Below are positions 1 to 9,679 of a DNA stretch of 64,000 nucleotides, piece by piece. Made by a program: the position numbers and the translations under genes. The stretch comes from Loktanella sp. M215 (GTDB taxonomy: Bacteria; Pseudomonadota; Alphaproteobacteria; Rhodobacterales; Rhodobacteraceae). The stretch is from assembly GCF_021735925.1 (NCBI RefSeq), contig NZ_WMEA01000001.1, positions 3,130,001 through 3,194,000 of the forward strand, written 5' to 3'. Under the pieces are notes generated by a model. That model saw only the letters and a program-made list of their open reading frames with translations. It was not told the DNA's origin and did no database searches. The first letter of the stretch is position 1. Each line of letters opens with the position of its first letter.

Positions 1-1066
1 GCGCACGGGTCTGGTCGAAAAGCGCGATTTCCAGATTGGTGCCGAGCTTGACCATGCCCTGATCCGGTTCAACCTGTCCCAGCAGCATCTTGATCAGCGT
101 GGTCTTACCCACGCCGTTCGGCCCGACAAAGGCGATGCGGTCGCCGCGCTGCACGGTCAAATCGAGCCCCTGCACGATCTGCTTGCCGTCGAATTCCTTA
201 AACAGGCCAAAGGCTTCCATGACCTTCTTGCCCGATGTGCTGCCGCCCTCGAAGGCCATCGCGGCGGTGCCCTGCCGCTGGATCTGGTTCGCGCGCTCGG
301 CGCGCAGGTCCTGCAGCGCGCGCACGCGCCCCTGGTTGCGCTTGCGGCGGGCGGAAATGCCTTCGACGGCCCAGCGAGCCTCGGCCTTGATCTTGCGGTT
401 CAGCTTGTGGCGCTGCTGGTCTTCCTCTTCCCACAGCCGGTCGCGCCAGGCCTCGAACCCGTCAAAGCCTTCCTCGGCACGCCGCACCTCGCCCCGGTCG
501 ATCCAGAGCGTCGCGCGGGTCAGGTTGCGCAGGAACGCGCGGTCGTGGGAAATCAGCACGAAGCCCGCCTTGGTGGACTTCAGTTCCGCCTCCAGCCAGG
601 CGATCGCCTCGATATCAAGGTGGTTCGTCGGCTCGTCCAGCAGCATCAGCTCGGGCGCTTCGGCCATCAGCTTGGCCAGCGCCGCGCGCCGCTTTTCGCC
701 GCCGGACGCGGTCGCGACCAGCCCCGCCGGATTGAACTTCAACCCCTCCGCGACCATGTCGACGCGGTAGGTTTCGTCCGGGTCCAGACCCGAGGCCGCA
801 TAGGCGCCCAGCGTCTCGAACCCCTCCATCGTGGGGTCCTGTTCCATGTAACCGACGGTCACGCCGGGGGCAGCGGTGCGCTGACCTTTGTCAGCCTCCA
901 CCAGACCGGCCATGACCTTCATCAGGGTCGACTTGCCAGACCCGTTGCGGCCCACAAGGGCCACCCGGTCACCGGGCTGGACCACCAGTGAAAGGTTGTC
1001 GAAAATGGGATCGCCGCCAAAGGTAAGCGAGATCTCGGAGAGCTGAAGAAGGGGTGCGCGTGCCAT
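1..1066 (-). CDS. uup: ABC-F family ATPase, Uup-like (3' end outside window)
   Basis: Soluble ATPase with two ABC domains and no membrane segment, the ABC-F architecture; these proteins act on ribosomes or, for Uup, on DNA/ribosome maintenance. About 355 residues are visible. First Walker A GRNGSGKST is near residue 38, the signature SGGEKRR near 120, Walker B LLDEPTNHLD follows, and the second Walker A GPNGVGKTT is near residue 314. The linker contains ARRKRNQGRVRAL, a Uup-type feature. The start is ATG at 1066, next to the first domain. The C-terminal end lies beyond base 1, so a Uup-type DNA-binding tail cannot be checked. The family is certain, the subfamily less so. Confidence 0.88.
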   Translation of the reverse strand, partial: MARAPLLQLSEISLTFGGDPIFDNLSLVVQPGDRVALVGRNGSGKSTLMKVMAGLVEADKGQRTAAPGVTVGYMEQDPTMEGFETLGAYAASGLDPDETYRVDMVAEGLKFNPAGLVATASGGEKRRAALAKLMAEAPELMLLDEPTNHLDIEAIAWLEAELKSTKAGFVLISHDRAFLRNLTRATLWIDRGEVRRAEEGFDGFEAWRDRLWEEEDQQRHKLNRKIKAEARWAVEGISARRKRNQGRVRALQDLRAERANQIQRQGTAAMAFEGGSTSGKKVMEAFGLFKEFDGKQIVQGLDLTVQRGDRIAFVGPNGVGKTTLIKMLLGQVEPDQGMVKLGTNLEIALFDQTRA

Positions 1067-1183
1067 GGCGGTCAGCTACGCAGGCGCATGCCAAAGCGCA
1101 AGGCCCCGCCCCGTGCCTGCGACGAAAATATCGCTGTGACGGATCACGACCCGGCCTCGCTTTTTTCCAAATACTCTCGCCTC

Positions 1184-1210
1184 GGTGATTTTGGCAAAGC
1201 CAAATTCACC
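1184..1210. repeat. Imperfect 27-bp inverted repeat downstream of trmJ
   Basis: Arms GGTGA-TTTGGC and the complementary GCCAAA-TCACC enclose a 3-base loop with one internal mismatch. It sits just past the trmJ stop codon on the minus strand. There is no clean T run behind it, so it is at best a weak terminator or an mRNA-end stabiliser. Confidence 0.4.
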
Positions 1211-1238
1211 TGTAAGGCTTGGGCCGGCACGGGCCAAA

Positions 1239-1976
1239 TCAATCCCTGTCCCGCCAGCGCACCATCTGCCGCATCATGCCGTGCAGCATCCGCACGTCGT
1301 GGCTGGTCAGGGGCATGCGGGACCACAGGTTGCGCAGGTTCAGCTTCATGCTGTCGGCCTTGTGATCGGGATAGAAGAACCCCGCCTGCCCCAACGTGTC
1401 CTCGTAGTGTTCGGCCAGCTTCTGGATCTCGATGGTCTCGGCCATGTCCGGTTGCACGAAGGCCTCGCGCAGCGCACTGCCCTGTTGGCGCTGCCACTCG
1501 TAGGCCGTCAGCAGCACGCATTGACCCAGGTTCAGCGACGCGAACTGCGGGTTCACGGGGACCGAAATGATGGCGTTGGCCTGCGCCACGTCGTCATTCT
1601 CCAGCCCCGCACGCTCAGGACCGAACAGGACGGCGACCCGCTCGCCCGCGGCAATGCGCGAGGCGGCGTCCTGCATCGCCTCTTCCGGCGTCAGGACCGG
1701 CTTGGTCAGTTCGCGCGGGCGCGCGGTCGTGGCATAGGTATAGTGGCAGTCGGCCAGCGCATCGGCCGTGGTGTCGAACAGCATCGCCTCGTCCAGCAGG
1801 CGGCCGGCTCCTGACGCCATAGCGACCGCGCGGCTGTTGGGCCAGCCGTCGCGCGGCGCCGTGATCCGCATCCGGTCGAGGCCGAAGTTCCACATCGCGC
1901 GGGCGGCGGCACCGATATTTTCGCCCATCTGGGGACGAATCAGGACAAAGGCGGGTTGTGGCGTGGTGCTGGGCAT
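1239..1976 (-). CDS. trmJ: tRNA (cytidine/uridine-32)-2'-O-methyltransferase, TrmJ/SpoU family
   Basis: SPOUT-class RNA methyltransferase of 245 residues that would 2'-O-methylate position 32 of tRNAs using S-adenosylmethionine. The N-terminal FVLIRPQMGENIGAAARAM with the following NFGLDRMRIT is the conserved SpoU motif 1 region; LFGPERAGLEN and the loop around ISVPVNPQFASLNLGQ are motifs 2 and 3, which form the trefoil knot. The open frame continues upstream to 2075, but ATG at 1976 places the start directly before the conserved domain and leaves room for a promoter shared with the divergent gene at 2091. It is transcribed away from that ThiE-like gene. Confidence 0.85.
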   Translation of the reverse strand: MPSTTPQPAFVLIRPQMGENIGAAARAMWNFGLDRMRITAPRDGWPNSRAVAMASGAGRLLDEAMLFDTTADALADCHYTYATTARPRELTKPVLTPEEAMQDAASRIAAGERVAVLFGPERAGLENDDVAQANAIISVPVNPQFASLNLGQCVLLTAYEWQRQQGSALREAFVQPDMAETIEIQKLAEHYEDTLGQAGFFYPDHKADSMKLNLRNLWSRMPLTSHDVRMLHGMMRQMVRWRDRD

Positions 1977-2090
1977 GGGCGTATCCGGTGAGGTGAGCGT
2001 CTGATAGGCGCAGGCCCGCCCGGTGACAAGCCGCTCGCGCCGTAGCCAAGCCCGCGAAACCGCGATAGAACGCATGAAATTTCACACCGG

Positions 2091-2723
2091 ATGCCCGCCA
2101 TGACCGATACCGACGATCTGCCGCAACTTTACCTGATCACGCCGACAGCGCTTGACCTCGCGACCTATCCCGACCGTCTGGCGGCCGTGCTGGACGCGGC
2201 GCAGATCGCCTGCGTGCGGCTGTCGCTGGCGACCCGCGACGAGGATCTGATCGGGCGCGCCGCCGATGCGGTGCGCGCCGTGACGTCGGAACGGGACGTG
2301 GCGCTGGTGATCGAGCGGCATGTGCAGATGGTCGCACGGCACGGTCTGGACGGCGTGCATCTGCTGGACGGGGCGCGGTCCGTGCGCGCCACCCGCAAGG
2401 AACTGGGCGAGGATGCGATCGTGGGCACCTTCTGCGGCCAGTCGCGCCACGACGGCATGACCGCCGGAGAGCTGAATGCCGATTACGTCAGCTTTGGCCC
2501 GGTGGGCGAGACGGCGCTGGACGACGGCAGCCGGGCCACGCTCGAATTGTTCGACTGGTGGTCCCAGATGATCGAGGTGCCCGTGGTGGCCGAAGGCGCG
2601 CTGGACATCGAGTTGATCCGCGCCGTCAGCCCGTACGTCGATTTCTTCGGCATCGGCGAGGAGATCTGGCGCACCGATGATCCGGCGGCCACCCTGCGCG
2701 ACATGATCGGCGCAATGTCCTGA
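2091..2723 (+). CDS. Thiamine-phosphate synthase family protein (ThiE-like)
   Basis: A 210-residue TIM-barrel protein of the thiamine phosphate synthase/TenI superfamily. LYLITP near residue 11, the strand VALVIERH, GVHLLDG, IVGTFCGQSRHD and DYVSFGPVGE follow the order seen in ThiE. ThiE joins the pyrimidine and thiazole phosphates in thiamine synthesis. No other thiamine gene is nearby and several ThiE phosphate-binding residues are not obvious, so this may be a divergent paralogue of different function. ATG codons at 2091 and 2100 are both possible starts. Confidence 0.7.
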   Translation: MPAMTDTDDLPQLYLITPTALDLATYPDRLAAVLDAAQIACVRLSLATRDEDLIGRAADAVRAVTSERDVALVIERHVQMVARHGLDGVHLLDGARSVRATRKELGEDAIVGTFCGQSRHDGMTAGELNADYVSFGPVGETALDDGSRATLELFDWWSQMIEVPVVAEGALDIELIRAVSPYVDFFGIGEEIWRTDDPAATLRDMIGAMS

Positions 2724-2735
2724 CAGGACAGGCGC

Positions 2736-3530
2736 TTACAGCGCGTTCCTCACATCACGCTCCAACATCGCCGCCAGCGGTTTGCGTGCGGTGTCAGGCG
2801 TCAGGTGCCGGACCGCGTGGTAAGTCAGCGTGACATGGCCCTGCTGCGGCAGGGCCAGCGTCGCCGCCAAGTGCGGCCCGAAGGCCATGTCGCCCCACCA
2901 GCCATAAACGCGGGGGTCGGCACCGCGCGGGGCCGCGTAGGACAGCGTCACCGGCTGCACGGCCAGACCCATTTCGATCAGCGGCGCGAAGAGCGTCGGC
3001 TTGAACGGCAGGACGCGCAGCCCGTCGCTTGACGTGCCTTCGGGAAAGAAGACCAGCGTCTGCCCGCGCGCCAGCCTGTCGCGCAAGGTGGCGATGTCGC
3101 GGGCGGCATTGCGGCGGTCGCGCGTGACGAACACCGTCCCCGTGGCGCGCGCCAGCCAGCCGATGCCGGGCCAGCGGGCGACTTCAGCCTTGGAGACGAA
3201 GACGATGCAGCCGCCCGCATTCAGCACAAAGATGTCGAGCCAGCTGACGTGGTTCGACACCATCGCCCCCGGCCCCGTCATGGCCACGCCCCGCACGTGG
3301 CGCGGCAGGCCCATCAGACGCAGGGCGCCACGACAGACCGTCCGGGTCAGGTAGGGTGTCCAGGGGCGGGCGTGGCCGTGAAACGCCCGCTCTGGCAGGC
3401 GCAGGATCAGCAGCAGTCCCAACCCGCCGAACACCAGCAGCGCCATCGGGACAGCACGGCGCAACACGCGCAGCATGACGCGCGGGCCAAAGGCGGGTGT
3501 CGCCGGTGCGGGGTCGCTGGCCCAGGTCAT
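2736..3530 (-). CDS. olsA: Lyso-ornithine lipid O-acyltransferase, PlsC family (OlsA)
   Basis: 264-residue membrane-associated acyltransferase. One hydrophobic helix near residues 28-45 precedes the catalytic motif NHVSWLD (HX4D) and the later FPEGTSSDG. OlsA adds the second acyl chain to lyso-ornithine lipid, giving a phosphate-free membrane lipid made under phosphate limitation in alphaproteobacteria. The call over a general PlsC (1-acylglycerol-3-phosphate acyltransferase) rests on context: its ATG overlaps the stop of the OlsB-like gene by 4 bases, so the two are co-translated. Confidence 0.8.
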   Translation of the reverse strand: MTWASDPAPATPAFGPRVMLRVLRRAVPMALLVFGGLGLLLILRLPERAFHGHARPWTPYLTRTVCRGALRLMGLPRHVRGVAMTGPGAMVSNHVSWLDIFVLNAGGCIVFVSKAEVARWPGIGWLARATGTVFVTRDRRNAARDIATLRDRLARGQTLVFFPEGTSSDGLRVLPFKPTLFAPLIEMGLAVQPVTLSYAAPRGADPRVYGWWGDMAFGPHLAATLALPQQGHVTLTYHAVRHLTPDTARKPLAAMLERDVRNAL

Positions 3531-4306
3531 GCGCGGGATCCCGGTGCAAAGCGGGCGCGCTGGCCTTCCGTCATCGCGGCGGTGTCGAGGATCATGCAGA
3601 CATCCGTGGTGTTGAAGCCTGCGTCGATACAGGCGCCGTCCCCGACGACGCCCCCCAGACGCAGGTAGGTCTTGATCAGCGGCGGCACGGCGCGCAGGGC
3701 GGCCTTGCGGTCGGGTGCCTCGGCGCGCGGCAAGGGCAGCGCACCCGGACCGATGGGACGGGTCCGCAGGTGCGGCGGCGCCAGATGGGTATGCCCCAGA
3801 TAAGCAAGCGGTGCCGTCAGGGCCGCGGCATCGGTGCCATGAAACGAGGCCAGCCCGAAGAGCAGCACGCCCGGCATCGGCGCCACGTGCCGTGCGAGGC
3901 CCGCAAAGAGGTGCATCATGCCCGGCCCGCCGCGATAATCCGGCAGCAGGCAGGACCGCCCGAGTTCCAGCAGCGGGCGGCCACTGGTCAGCAAAGGGGT
4001 CAGATCGAACTCTGCCGCCGCCGAAAAGCCGCCTGCGGCAACCGCCTGTGCGGCGGTCATCACGCGGTAGACGCCGACGACGGGATCGTGCGGGCGCGAC
4101 AGATCCTCCAGCATCAGGTGATCGCTGTGGGCGTCGAAGGCGTCGGCCTCGGTCGCGGTGCGGTGGTCGACGCAGGTGCCACTGGCGCCCAACTCGTCGA
4201 CGAAGACGCGGTAGCGCAGGTGCTGCGCCGCGCGCAGATCGGCGGCGGTGCTGGCCAGACGCGTGCGAAACTGCGGCAGCGCGTGGGTCATGGTGGAATC
4301 CATCAT
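3527..4306 (-). CDS. olsB: L-ornithine N-acyltransferase, GNAT superfamily (OlsB)
   Basis: 259 residues with the OlsB/autoinducer-synthase-like GNAT fold. AAQHLRYRVFVDELGA near residue 26, DAHSDHLMLED, PVVGVYRVMTA and ELGRSCLLPDYRGG appear in the expected order. OlsB transfers a 3-hydroxyacyl group from acyl carrier protein to ornithine, the first step of ornithine-lipid synthesis. It is first in a two-gene operon with olsA. The upstream 119 bases hold the promoter region; I see no convincing PHO box. Starts at 4306, 4303 and 4291 are all possible. Confidence 0.82.
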   Translation of the reverse strand: MMDSTMTHALPQFRTRLASTAADLRAAQHLRYRVFVDELGASGTCVDHRTATEADAFDAHSDHLMLEDLSRPHDPVVGVYRVMTAAQAVAAGGFSAAAEFDLTPLLTSGRPLLELGRSCLLPDYRGGPGMMHLFAGLARHVAPMPGVLLFGLASFHGTDAAALTAPLAYLGHTHLAPPHLRTRPIGPGALPLPRAEAPDRKAALRAVPPLIKTYLRLGGVVGDGACIDAGFNTTDVCMILDTAAMTEGQRARFAPGSRA

Positions 4307-4425
4307 CTCGGGCGTCGTCCGCTTCGGTCAGGATAAAGGCAGGTCATTAAGTTTTTGGCAACCATTTGAAGTCACGCTCACTTCATCGGATTGACAGGTG
4401 CGGCAGGGTTGCTACCGTGGGTTGA

Positions 4426-4611
4426 TCATGGCTTGAATACGGGGACCAACATGACCTGCGATCCGTCGATGACGACCTTGCCCTGCTCTCGGAAATTGAC
4501 CGTGATGCGGCCGTCGATATTGGACTGGACCTGTCCGGTGCCCCAGTCGGGCGCGGCCGGGTTCTGCACCAGCATTCCGGGTTCCAGCATGGCGTTCAGG
4601 TCGTCTGGCAT
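4426..4611 (-). CDS. Small DUF3553 domain protein
   Basis: A 61-residue protein that is almost entirely one DUF3553-type domain. The segment LEPGMLVQNPAAPDWGTGQV followed by ITVNFREQGK resembles the small beta-barrel found alone or at the end of UvrD-like helicases in alphaproteobacteria. Its function is not known. An AAAGGA ribosome-binding site lies upstream. It is divergent from chpT with only about 30 bases between the two starts. Confidence 0.75.
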   Translation of the reverse strand: MPDDLNAMLEPGMLVQNPAAPDWGTGQVQSNIDGRITVNFREQGKVVIDGSQVMLVPVFKP

Positions 4612-4644
4612 AGGGTCTATCCTTTACGGGCGGGGGCTGACGTG

Positions 4645-5247
4645 ATGACCAACGATCTGGCCACCCTCGTCGGGTCCCGCATCTGCCATGACCTTATCAG
4701 CCCGATCGGCGCGATCGGCAACGGGGTCGAGCTGATGTCGTTGACCGGCGGCGGCGACAGCAGCGCGGAAATGGCGCTGATCGCGGATTCCGTCGAAAAT
4801 GCCTCTGCCAGGATCCGGTTCTTTCGGGTAGCCTTCGGGGCGGCGACGCCCGGCCAGACCTTTCCCCGGCGCGAGGTGATCAAGATCCTTGCCGATATCG
4901 CCCGCGGCGGGCGCATCAGCTATGACTGGCAGATCGAGGGCGACTGTGACCGGACCGACGTGCGCAGCGCCTTTCTGCTGTTCCAGTGCTTCGAGTCCGC
5001 GATGACCCACGGCGGCGATATCACCATCAGCCGCGCGGGGCCGACATGGACCCTGACCGCGCGGGCGGAACGGTTCCGGATTGAACCCGACCTTTGGTCC
5101 GGGTTGACGCAGCCGGGCGTGCAGGTCGTTGATGCGGCCTCTCAGGTGCAGTTTGCGCTGCTGCCGCAGGTGATGGCCGAATGCGGGTGCCGGCTGGAGA
5201 TTGTCCATGACGAGACGGCGTTGACCGCGACGTTTGCACCGCATTAG
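4645..5247 (+). CDS. chpT: Histidine phosphotransferase ChpT
   Basis: 200-residue cytoplasmic phosphotransfer protein of the alphaproteobacterial CckA-ChpT-CtrA relay. The phosphorylated helix is at the start: LATLVGSRICHDLISPIGAI, with His near residue 14 followed by Asp, then GNGVELM. The remainder is the degenerate Bergerat-like domain that does not bind ATP. ChpT passes phosphate to CtrA (and CpdR); in Rhodobacterales it controls motility and gene transfer agents. A GTG directly before the ATG is an alternative start. It converges on proA with 7 bases between stop codons. Confidence 0.9.
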   Translation: MTNDLATLVGSRICHDLISPIGAIGNGVELMSLTGGGDSSAEMALIADSVENASARIRFFRVAFGAATPGQTFPRREVIKILADIARGGRISYDWQIEGDCDRTDVRSAFLLFQCFESAMTHGGDITISRAGPTWTLTARAERFRIEPDLWSGLTQPGVQVVDAASQVQFALLPQVMAECGCRLEIVHDETALTATFAPH

Positions 5248-5254
5248 CGGCGCG

Positions 5255-6499
5255 TCAGGCGCGGATCGTCCCGTCGCCCGTGACCAGATACTTGAAGCTG
5301 GTCAATTGCTCTGCCCCCACCGGGCCGCGGGCATGTAGCTTGCCCGTCGCGATGCCGATCTCTGCGCCCATCCCGAACTCTCCACCATCGGCGAACTGGG
5401 TGGAGGCGTTGCGCAGCAGGATCGCCGAATCAAGGTGGCGGAAGAAGTGGTCGGCGGTGGCGTCATCCTCGGTCAGGATCGCCTCGGTGTGTTGAGAGCC
5501 GTAGCGCCGGATGTGTTCGATGGCGGCATCGACGCCGTCGACGATCCGGGCGGCGATGATCATGTCGAGGAATTCGTGGCCGAAATCGTCCGGCTTGGCG
5601 GGCACGGTGCCGTCGATCCGGGTCGCGCCGTCGGCGCGCACCTCTACCCCTGCGGCCAGCAGGTCGCGGATCAGGACGTCGCCGTGGCGGTCCCAGAAGG
5701 CGCGGTCGATCAGCAGACATTCGGCTGATCCGCAGATCCCGGTGCGGCGCGTCTTGGCGTTGACGACGACGGCGCGGGCCTTGTCCAGATCGGCGGCGCC
5801 ATCGACGTAGACGTGGCAGATGCCTTCGAGGTGGGCAAAGACCGGCACACGCGCCTCTTTCTGCACCAGACCTACAAGGCCCTTGCCGCCACGGGGCACG
5901 ATGACGTCGATGTAATCCGTGGCCTGCAGCATGGCCGTGACCTCGGCCCGGTCGCGGGTGGGCACAAGCTGGATCGCGGCCTCTGGCAGACCGGCTGTGC
6001 GCAACCCGGTGACGAGGGCCGCATGGATCGCCGTGGAGGAATTGAAGCCTTCGGAGCCGCCGCGCAGGATGACGGCGTTGCCGGATTTCAGGCACAGGGC
6101 GCCTGCGTCTGCGGTCACGTTGGGACGGCTTTCGTAAATCACACCGATCACGCCGATGGGGGTGCGGATGCGGCGGATGTGCAGGCCATTGGGCCGGGTC
6201 CAGGCGTCGATCTCGGCCCCCACGGGGTCGGTCTGGGCGGCGATGGCACGCAACCCGTCGACCATGCCCTGAATGCGATCTTCGGTCAGCAGCAGGCGGT
6301 CCATCATGGCGTCGGACAAGCCCTTTTCGCGGCCATAGTCCATGTCCAGCGCGTTCGCGGCCAAGATGGTGTCGCGGGTGGCGAGGATGGCGTCGGCTGC
6401 GGCCAGAAGGGCGCGGTTTTTCGTGTCGCTGTCGGCGGTCGCAAGGTCGCGGGCGGCGGCGCGGGCGGCCTGCCCCATACGGGTCATCATCTCGGTCAT
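5255..6499 (-). CDS. proA: Glutamate-5-semialdehyde dehydrogenase
   Basis: 414-residue NADPH-dependent gamma-glutamyl phosphate reductase, second step of proline synthesis. [20 protein letters not shown] near residue 107 and [12 protein letters not shown] are the conserved N-terminal elements, and the catalytic cysteine is in [11 protein letters not shown]. The length is normal for ProA. Its start overlaps the proB stop by 4 bases, so proB-proA are translationally coupled, and the product channels from one enzyme to the next. Confidence 0.95.
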   Translation of the reverse strand: MTEMMTRMGQAARAAARDLATADSDTKNRALLAAADAILATRDTILAANALDMDYGREKGLSDAMMDRLLLTEDRIQGMVDGLRAIAAQTDPVGAEIDAWTRPNGLHIRRIRTPIGVIGVIYESRPNVTADAGALCLKSGNAVILRGGSEGFNSSTAIHAALVTGLRTAGLPEAAIQLVPTRDRAEVTAMLQATDYIDVIVPRGGKGLVGLVQKEARVPVFAHLEGICHVYVDGAADLDKARAVVVNAKTRRTGICGSAECLLIDRAFWDRHGDVLIRDLLAAGVEVRADGATRIDGTVPAKPDDFGHEFLDMIIAARIVDGVDAAIEHIRRYGSQHTEAILTEDDATADHFFRHLDSAILLRNASTQFADGGEFGMGAEIGIATGKLHARGPVGAEQLTSFKYLVTGDGTIRA

Positions 6500-7620
6500 G
6501 GGGTGCCCTTGTCCTGGAGAACCATGTCGTCGCGGTGAATCAGGGCGGCGCGGCCCTTGTAGCCCAGCAGCGCCTCGACCTCTGCGCTGCGGTGGCCCCT
6601 GATCTGGGCGGATTCGACGCTGCTGTAGTTCGTGAGGCCGAGGCCGAGTGTGGCGCCGGTCGTGGTCACGATGGCGACGGGATCGCCGCGATCGAAGGTG
6701 CCGGAGACGGTGGAGACTCCAGCTGGCAGCAGGCTTTTGCCGTCATGCAGGGCGGCGTCGGCACCGGCGTCGACGGTAAACGTGCCGCGCGGCTTCATGG
6801 CGGCGATCCAGCGCTTGCGGGCGGCCTGCGGTGTGGTCTGTGCCGCGAACCAAGTGACCCGTGCGCCGTTTTCAAGCGCAAGCAAGGGGTTGGCGGGTGA
6901 TCCTAAAGTGATGCACAAAGCGCAGCCTGCCTCTGTCGCGACGCGGGCGGCCATCACTTTGGTCTTCATCCCACCCTTGGACAGGCCCGATACGGCATCG
7001 CCGGCCATCGCCATGATCGCGGGGTTGATCTGGGGGACGTTTGGAATGAACTCCGCCGTCGGATCGCTTTGCGGGTTGGCGGTGTAGAGGCCGTCGACGT
7101 CGGAGAGCAGGACCAGCTGGTCGGCGCCCACGGTCACGGCGACCTGTGCGGCAAGGCGGTCGTTGTCGCCGTAGCGGATTTCGTCGGTGGCGATGGTGTC
7201 GTTTTCGTTCACGATCGGCACGACGCCGAGGCCCAACAGAGTCTCCATCGTGGCGCGGGAGTTCAGATAACGGCGGCGGTCGGTGGAATCGTCAAGGGTG
7301 ACAAGCACTTGCGCGGTGACGATGCCGTGCGGTTCGAGCACGTCCTGATAGGCCCGCGCAAGCTGGATCTGCCCCACGGCGGCGGCGGCCTGGCTTTGTT
7401 CGAGGGGGAGTTCACCACGCCCCAAGCCCAGCACGCCGCGCCCCAGCGCGATGGAGCCGGAGGAGACGAGGATCACATCCGTGCCGCGCGCCCGGATGCG
7501 GGCAACGTCCTGCGCCAATGACGCCAACCAGTCGGACCGCAAGGCCCCGGTGTCGCGGTCCACCAGCAGGGCGGAGCCGATCTTGACGACCAGACGACGC
7601 GCGTCGGTCAGGGTTGCCAT
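6496..7620 (-). CDS. proB: Glutamate 5-kinase with C-terminal PUA domain
   Basis: 374 residues. The amino-acid kinase domain begins at [11 protein letters not shown], with [27 protein letters not shown] and LLSDVDGLY in order; GGMKTKV marks the nucleotide-binding end. The last ~100 residues are a PUA domain. The enzyme phosphorylates glutamate in proline synthesis and is normally inhibited by proline. The reading frame stays open upstream through obgE in another frame, but ATG at 7620 starts directly before the kinase fold and overlaps the obgE stop by 13 bases. Confidence 0.95.
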   Translation of the reverse strand: MATLTDARRLVVKIGSALLVDRDTGALRSDWLASLAQDVARIRARGTDVILVSSGSIALGRGVLGLGRGELPLEQSQAAAAVGQIQLARAYQDVLEPHGIVTAQVLVTLDDSTDRRRYLNSRATMETLLGLGVVPIVNENDTIATDEIRYGDNDRLAAQVAVTVGADQLVLLSDVDGLYTANPQSDPTAEFIPNVPQINPAIMAMAGDAVSGLSKGGMKTKVMAARVATEAGCALCITLGSPANPLLALENGARVTWFAAQTTPQAARKRWIAAMKPRGTFTVDAGADAALHDGKSLLPAGVSTVSGTFDRGDPVAIVTTTGATLGLGLTNYSSVESAQIRGHRSAEVEALLGYKGRAALIHRDDMVLQDKGTP

Positions 7621-8654
7621 TGCTCGTCCTCGACGGGCGCCTCGGTCGCGATGCGGGCCCGCAGGCGGCCCTCGTCGATCTCGGCCCGCAGGGCGCGCAG
7701 CACGTCGGTCACGCCTTCGCCGGTGACGCCGGACATCAGCATGACGGGGCCGCCGGTGGAGGATTCCATCTCGTCCTTGAGAAATTCCCGCTCTTCGGCA
7801 TCGAGCGCGTCGATCTTGTTCAGCACGGTGATGCGGGGCTTGGACGCGAGGTCGCCACCGTAGGCCTCGAGTTCGTCGATGATGGTCTGGCAGTCCTGCA
7901 TCGGATCGCCGGAGGTGCCGTCGACGAGGTGCAGCAGCACGTTGCAGCGTTCGACGTGGCCAAGGAACATGTCGCCCAGACCGCGCCCTTCGGAGGCGCC
8001 TTCGATCAGGCCGGGAATGTCGGCCACGACGAATTCGACGTTGTCCACGCCCACGACGCCGAGGTTCGGCACGAGGGTCGTGAAGGGATAGTCGGCGATC
8101 TTGGGCCGCGCGTTGGAGGTTGCGGCGAGGAAGGTGGATTTGCCGGCGTTCGGCATGCCCAGAAGGCCCGCGTCGGCGATCAGCTTGAGGCGCAGCCAGA
8201 TCGTACGCTCGACCCCCTCTTGCCCCGGATTGGCGCGTCGCGGCGCCTGATTGGTCGCGGATTTGAAGTGCAGGTTGCCCCAGCCGCCGTTGCCGCCACG
8301 GGCAAGAACTACCTCCTGGCCCACCTCGGTCAGGTCGGCGATGACGGTTTCCTCGTCCTCGTCGATGATCTCGGTGCCCACCGGCAGGCGCAGGATGATG
8401 TCTTCGCCGGTCTTGCCGGTCATGCCCTGCCCCATGCCGTGCTGGCCGGATTGTGCAAAGAAGTGCTGCTGATAGCGGAAGTCGATCAGCGTGTTCAGCC
8501 CGTCCACGGCGACCGCCGTGACCGAGCCGCCATTGCCGCCGTCGCCGCCGTTCGGCCCACCGTATTCGATGAACTTCTCGCGCCGGAAGGACACGCAGCC
8601 CGCACCGCCGCCGCCGGACCGGATGTAAACTTTGCAAAGATCGAGGAATTTCAT
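7608..8654 (-). CDS. obgE: GTPase ObgE/CgtA
   Basis: 348-residue ribosome-associated GTPase. The glycine-rich Obg fold occupies residues 1-158 ([30 protein letters not shown]). The G domain follows with P-loop [19 protein letters not shown] and NKID. Obg proteins act in 50S assembly and stress response. It starts the obgE-proB-proA run and lies downstream of the rplU-rpmA and GNAT genes, an order common in alphaproteobacteria. No long C-terminal extension is present. Confidence 0.96.
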   Translation of the reverse strand: MKFLDLCKVYIRSGGGGAGCVSFRREKFIEYGGPNGGDGGNGGSVTAVAVDGLNTLIDFRYQQHFFAQSGQHGMGQGMTGKTGEDIILRLPVGTEIIDEDEETVIADLTEVGQEVVLARGGNGGWGNLHFKSATNQAPRRANPGQEGVERTIWLRLKLIADAGLLGMPNAGKSTFLAATSNARPKIADYPFTTLVPNLGVVGVDNVEFVVADIPGLIEGASEGRGLGDMFLGHVERCNVLLHLVDGTSGDPMQDCQTIIDELEAYGGDLASKPRITVLNKIDALDAEEREFLKDEMESSTGGPVMLMSGVTGEGVTDVLRALRAEIDEGRLRARIATEAPVEDEQWQP

Positions 8655-8742
8655 GGGGAGGCGGCTTTCGGACTGTTAAGCGGCGCTGTTACGCCACTTG
8701 GCGGTGTTTCTCAAGAGAGCACACGCCCGGCAGGTCGCCGGA

Positions 8743-9285
8743 TCAGAGCCCCGTTTTCAGCATGTAGGTCCATGTCGGCACCAATGCATTGCGCGCGACC
8801 GAGAAAGCCTCGGCGTCGCCCAGATAATCGAAGCCGCAGTTCGTCAGCACGCGGGCAGAGCCGGGGCTGTCCTGAAAGGCTTCGGCGAAATACTGGCGCG
8901 CCTGATGCGGGTTGTGGGCCAGCAGGGTGCGCACGGCCTCGGTCGCGAAGCCGACGTTCCAGAAGGCGGGCGCGACCCAGTAGAACAGCTCTGACTGCGC
9001 GCGGTCCATGGGGGCGAGCGAGATCAGGCCCAGCACCTCGGCGTGGCCGGTGCAGGTGCCGTCCATGACCCAGATATCCTCGGCCCGGTCGGGGTGGGAC
9101 GCGCGCGCGATCATCGCCTCGATCACGCCGGGCGGCAGCGGGTGCGGAATGGCACGGGTGGCGCGGGCGAGCTTGCGGTCGGCGGCGTACATGGAAATCA
9201 GGCCGACGTCGGACGCGCGCAGGGGGCGCAGCGTGAAACGATCTGACACATAGGTGGCCTGCGTCGTGACCGGGGCAAGGATCAT
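8743..9285 (-). CDS. GNAT family N-acetyltransferase (RimJ/RimL type)
   Basis: 180-residue acetyltransferase. The N-terminal SDRFTLRPLRASDV is the RimL-type beginning; FATEAVRTLLAHNP is the acetyl-CoA pyrophosphate-binding helix region, and VLTNCGFDYLGD is near the end. The substrate is probably a protein N-terminus or a small amine but cannot be told from sequence. An AGGAGG-type ribosome-binding site precedes the ATG. The gene lies between rpmA and obgE, a frequent position in Rhodobacterales. Confidence 0.85.
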   Translation of the reverse strand: MILAPVTTQATYVSDRFTLRPLRASDVGLISMYAADRKLARATRAIPHPLPPGVIEAMIARASHPDRAEDIWVMDGTCTGHAEVLGLISLAPMDRAQSELFYWVAPAFWNVGFATEAVRTLLAHNPHQARQYFAEAFQDSPGSARVLTNCGFDYLGDAEAFSVARNALVPTWTYMLKTGL

Positions 9286-9349
9286 GGGTTTCGCTCCTCC
9301 TCAAAACCTATGGTGCGCCCTAAATATGACGGGCGCTTAAATACAAAAA

Positions 9350-9375
9350 GGGGGACCGGTCTGCACCGATCCCCC
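9350..9375 (-). terminator. Rho-independent terminator after rpmA
   Basis: An 11-bp stem with one mismatch (five G-C pairs at the base) and a 4-base loop. On the minus strand it is followed by CTTTTT. It lies 22 bases past the rpmA stop codon, ending the rplU-rpmA transcript before the GNAT gene. Confidence 0.8.
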
Positions 9376-9397
9376 TCATCTTGTCAGGTGTCTCGGC

Positions 9398-9667
9398 TTA
9401 CTCGGCGGCCTCGGCCACCGGCAGGACGGAAATGAAGGTGCGACCCTTCAGGCCCTTGTGGAACTGCACGTTGCCTTCGACCTTGGCGAAGATCGTGTGA
9501 TCCTTGCCCATGCCGACGCCATTGCCCGGCCACATCTTGGTGCCGCGCTGACGCATGATGATGTTGCCCGGAATGACGACTTCGCCACCGAACTTCTTGA
9601 CGCCAAGACGACGACCGGCTGAGTCGCGTCCGTTACGGGATGAACCGCCTGCTTTTTTGTGTGCCAT
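9398..9667 (-). CDS. rpmA: 50S ribosomal protein L27
   Basis: 89 residues starting [16 protein letters not shown], the universally conserved L27 N-terminus that reaches the peptidyl-transferase centre, followed by [11 protein letters not shown] good AAGGAG ribosome-binding site is upstream and the gene begins 12 bases after rplU. Length and sequence are fully typical. Confidence 0.98.
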   Translation of the reverse strand: MAHKKAGGSSRNGRDSAGRRLGVKKFGGEVVIPGNIIMRQRGTKMWPGNGVGMGKDHTIFAKVEGNVQFHKGLKGRTFISVLPVAEAAE

Positions 9668-9679
9668 GTGTCGGTCTCC

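Noticed and set aside
7621..8637. N-terminal extension of the proB frame across obgE
   Set aside because: Arg/Pro-rich shadow of obgE; glutamate 5-kinase starts at 7620 with its normal N-terminus.
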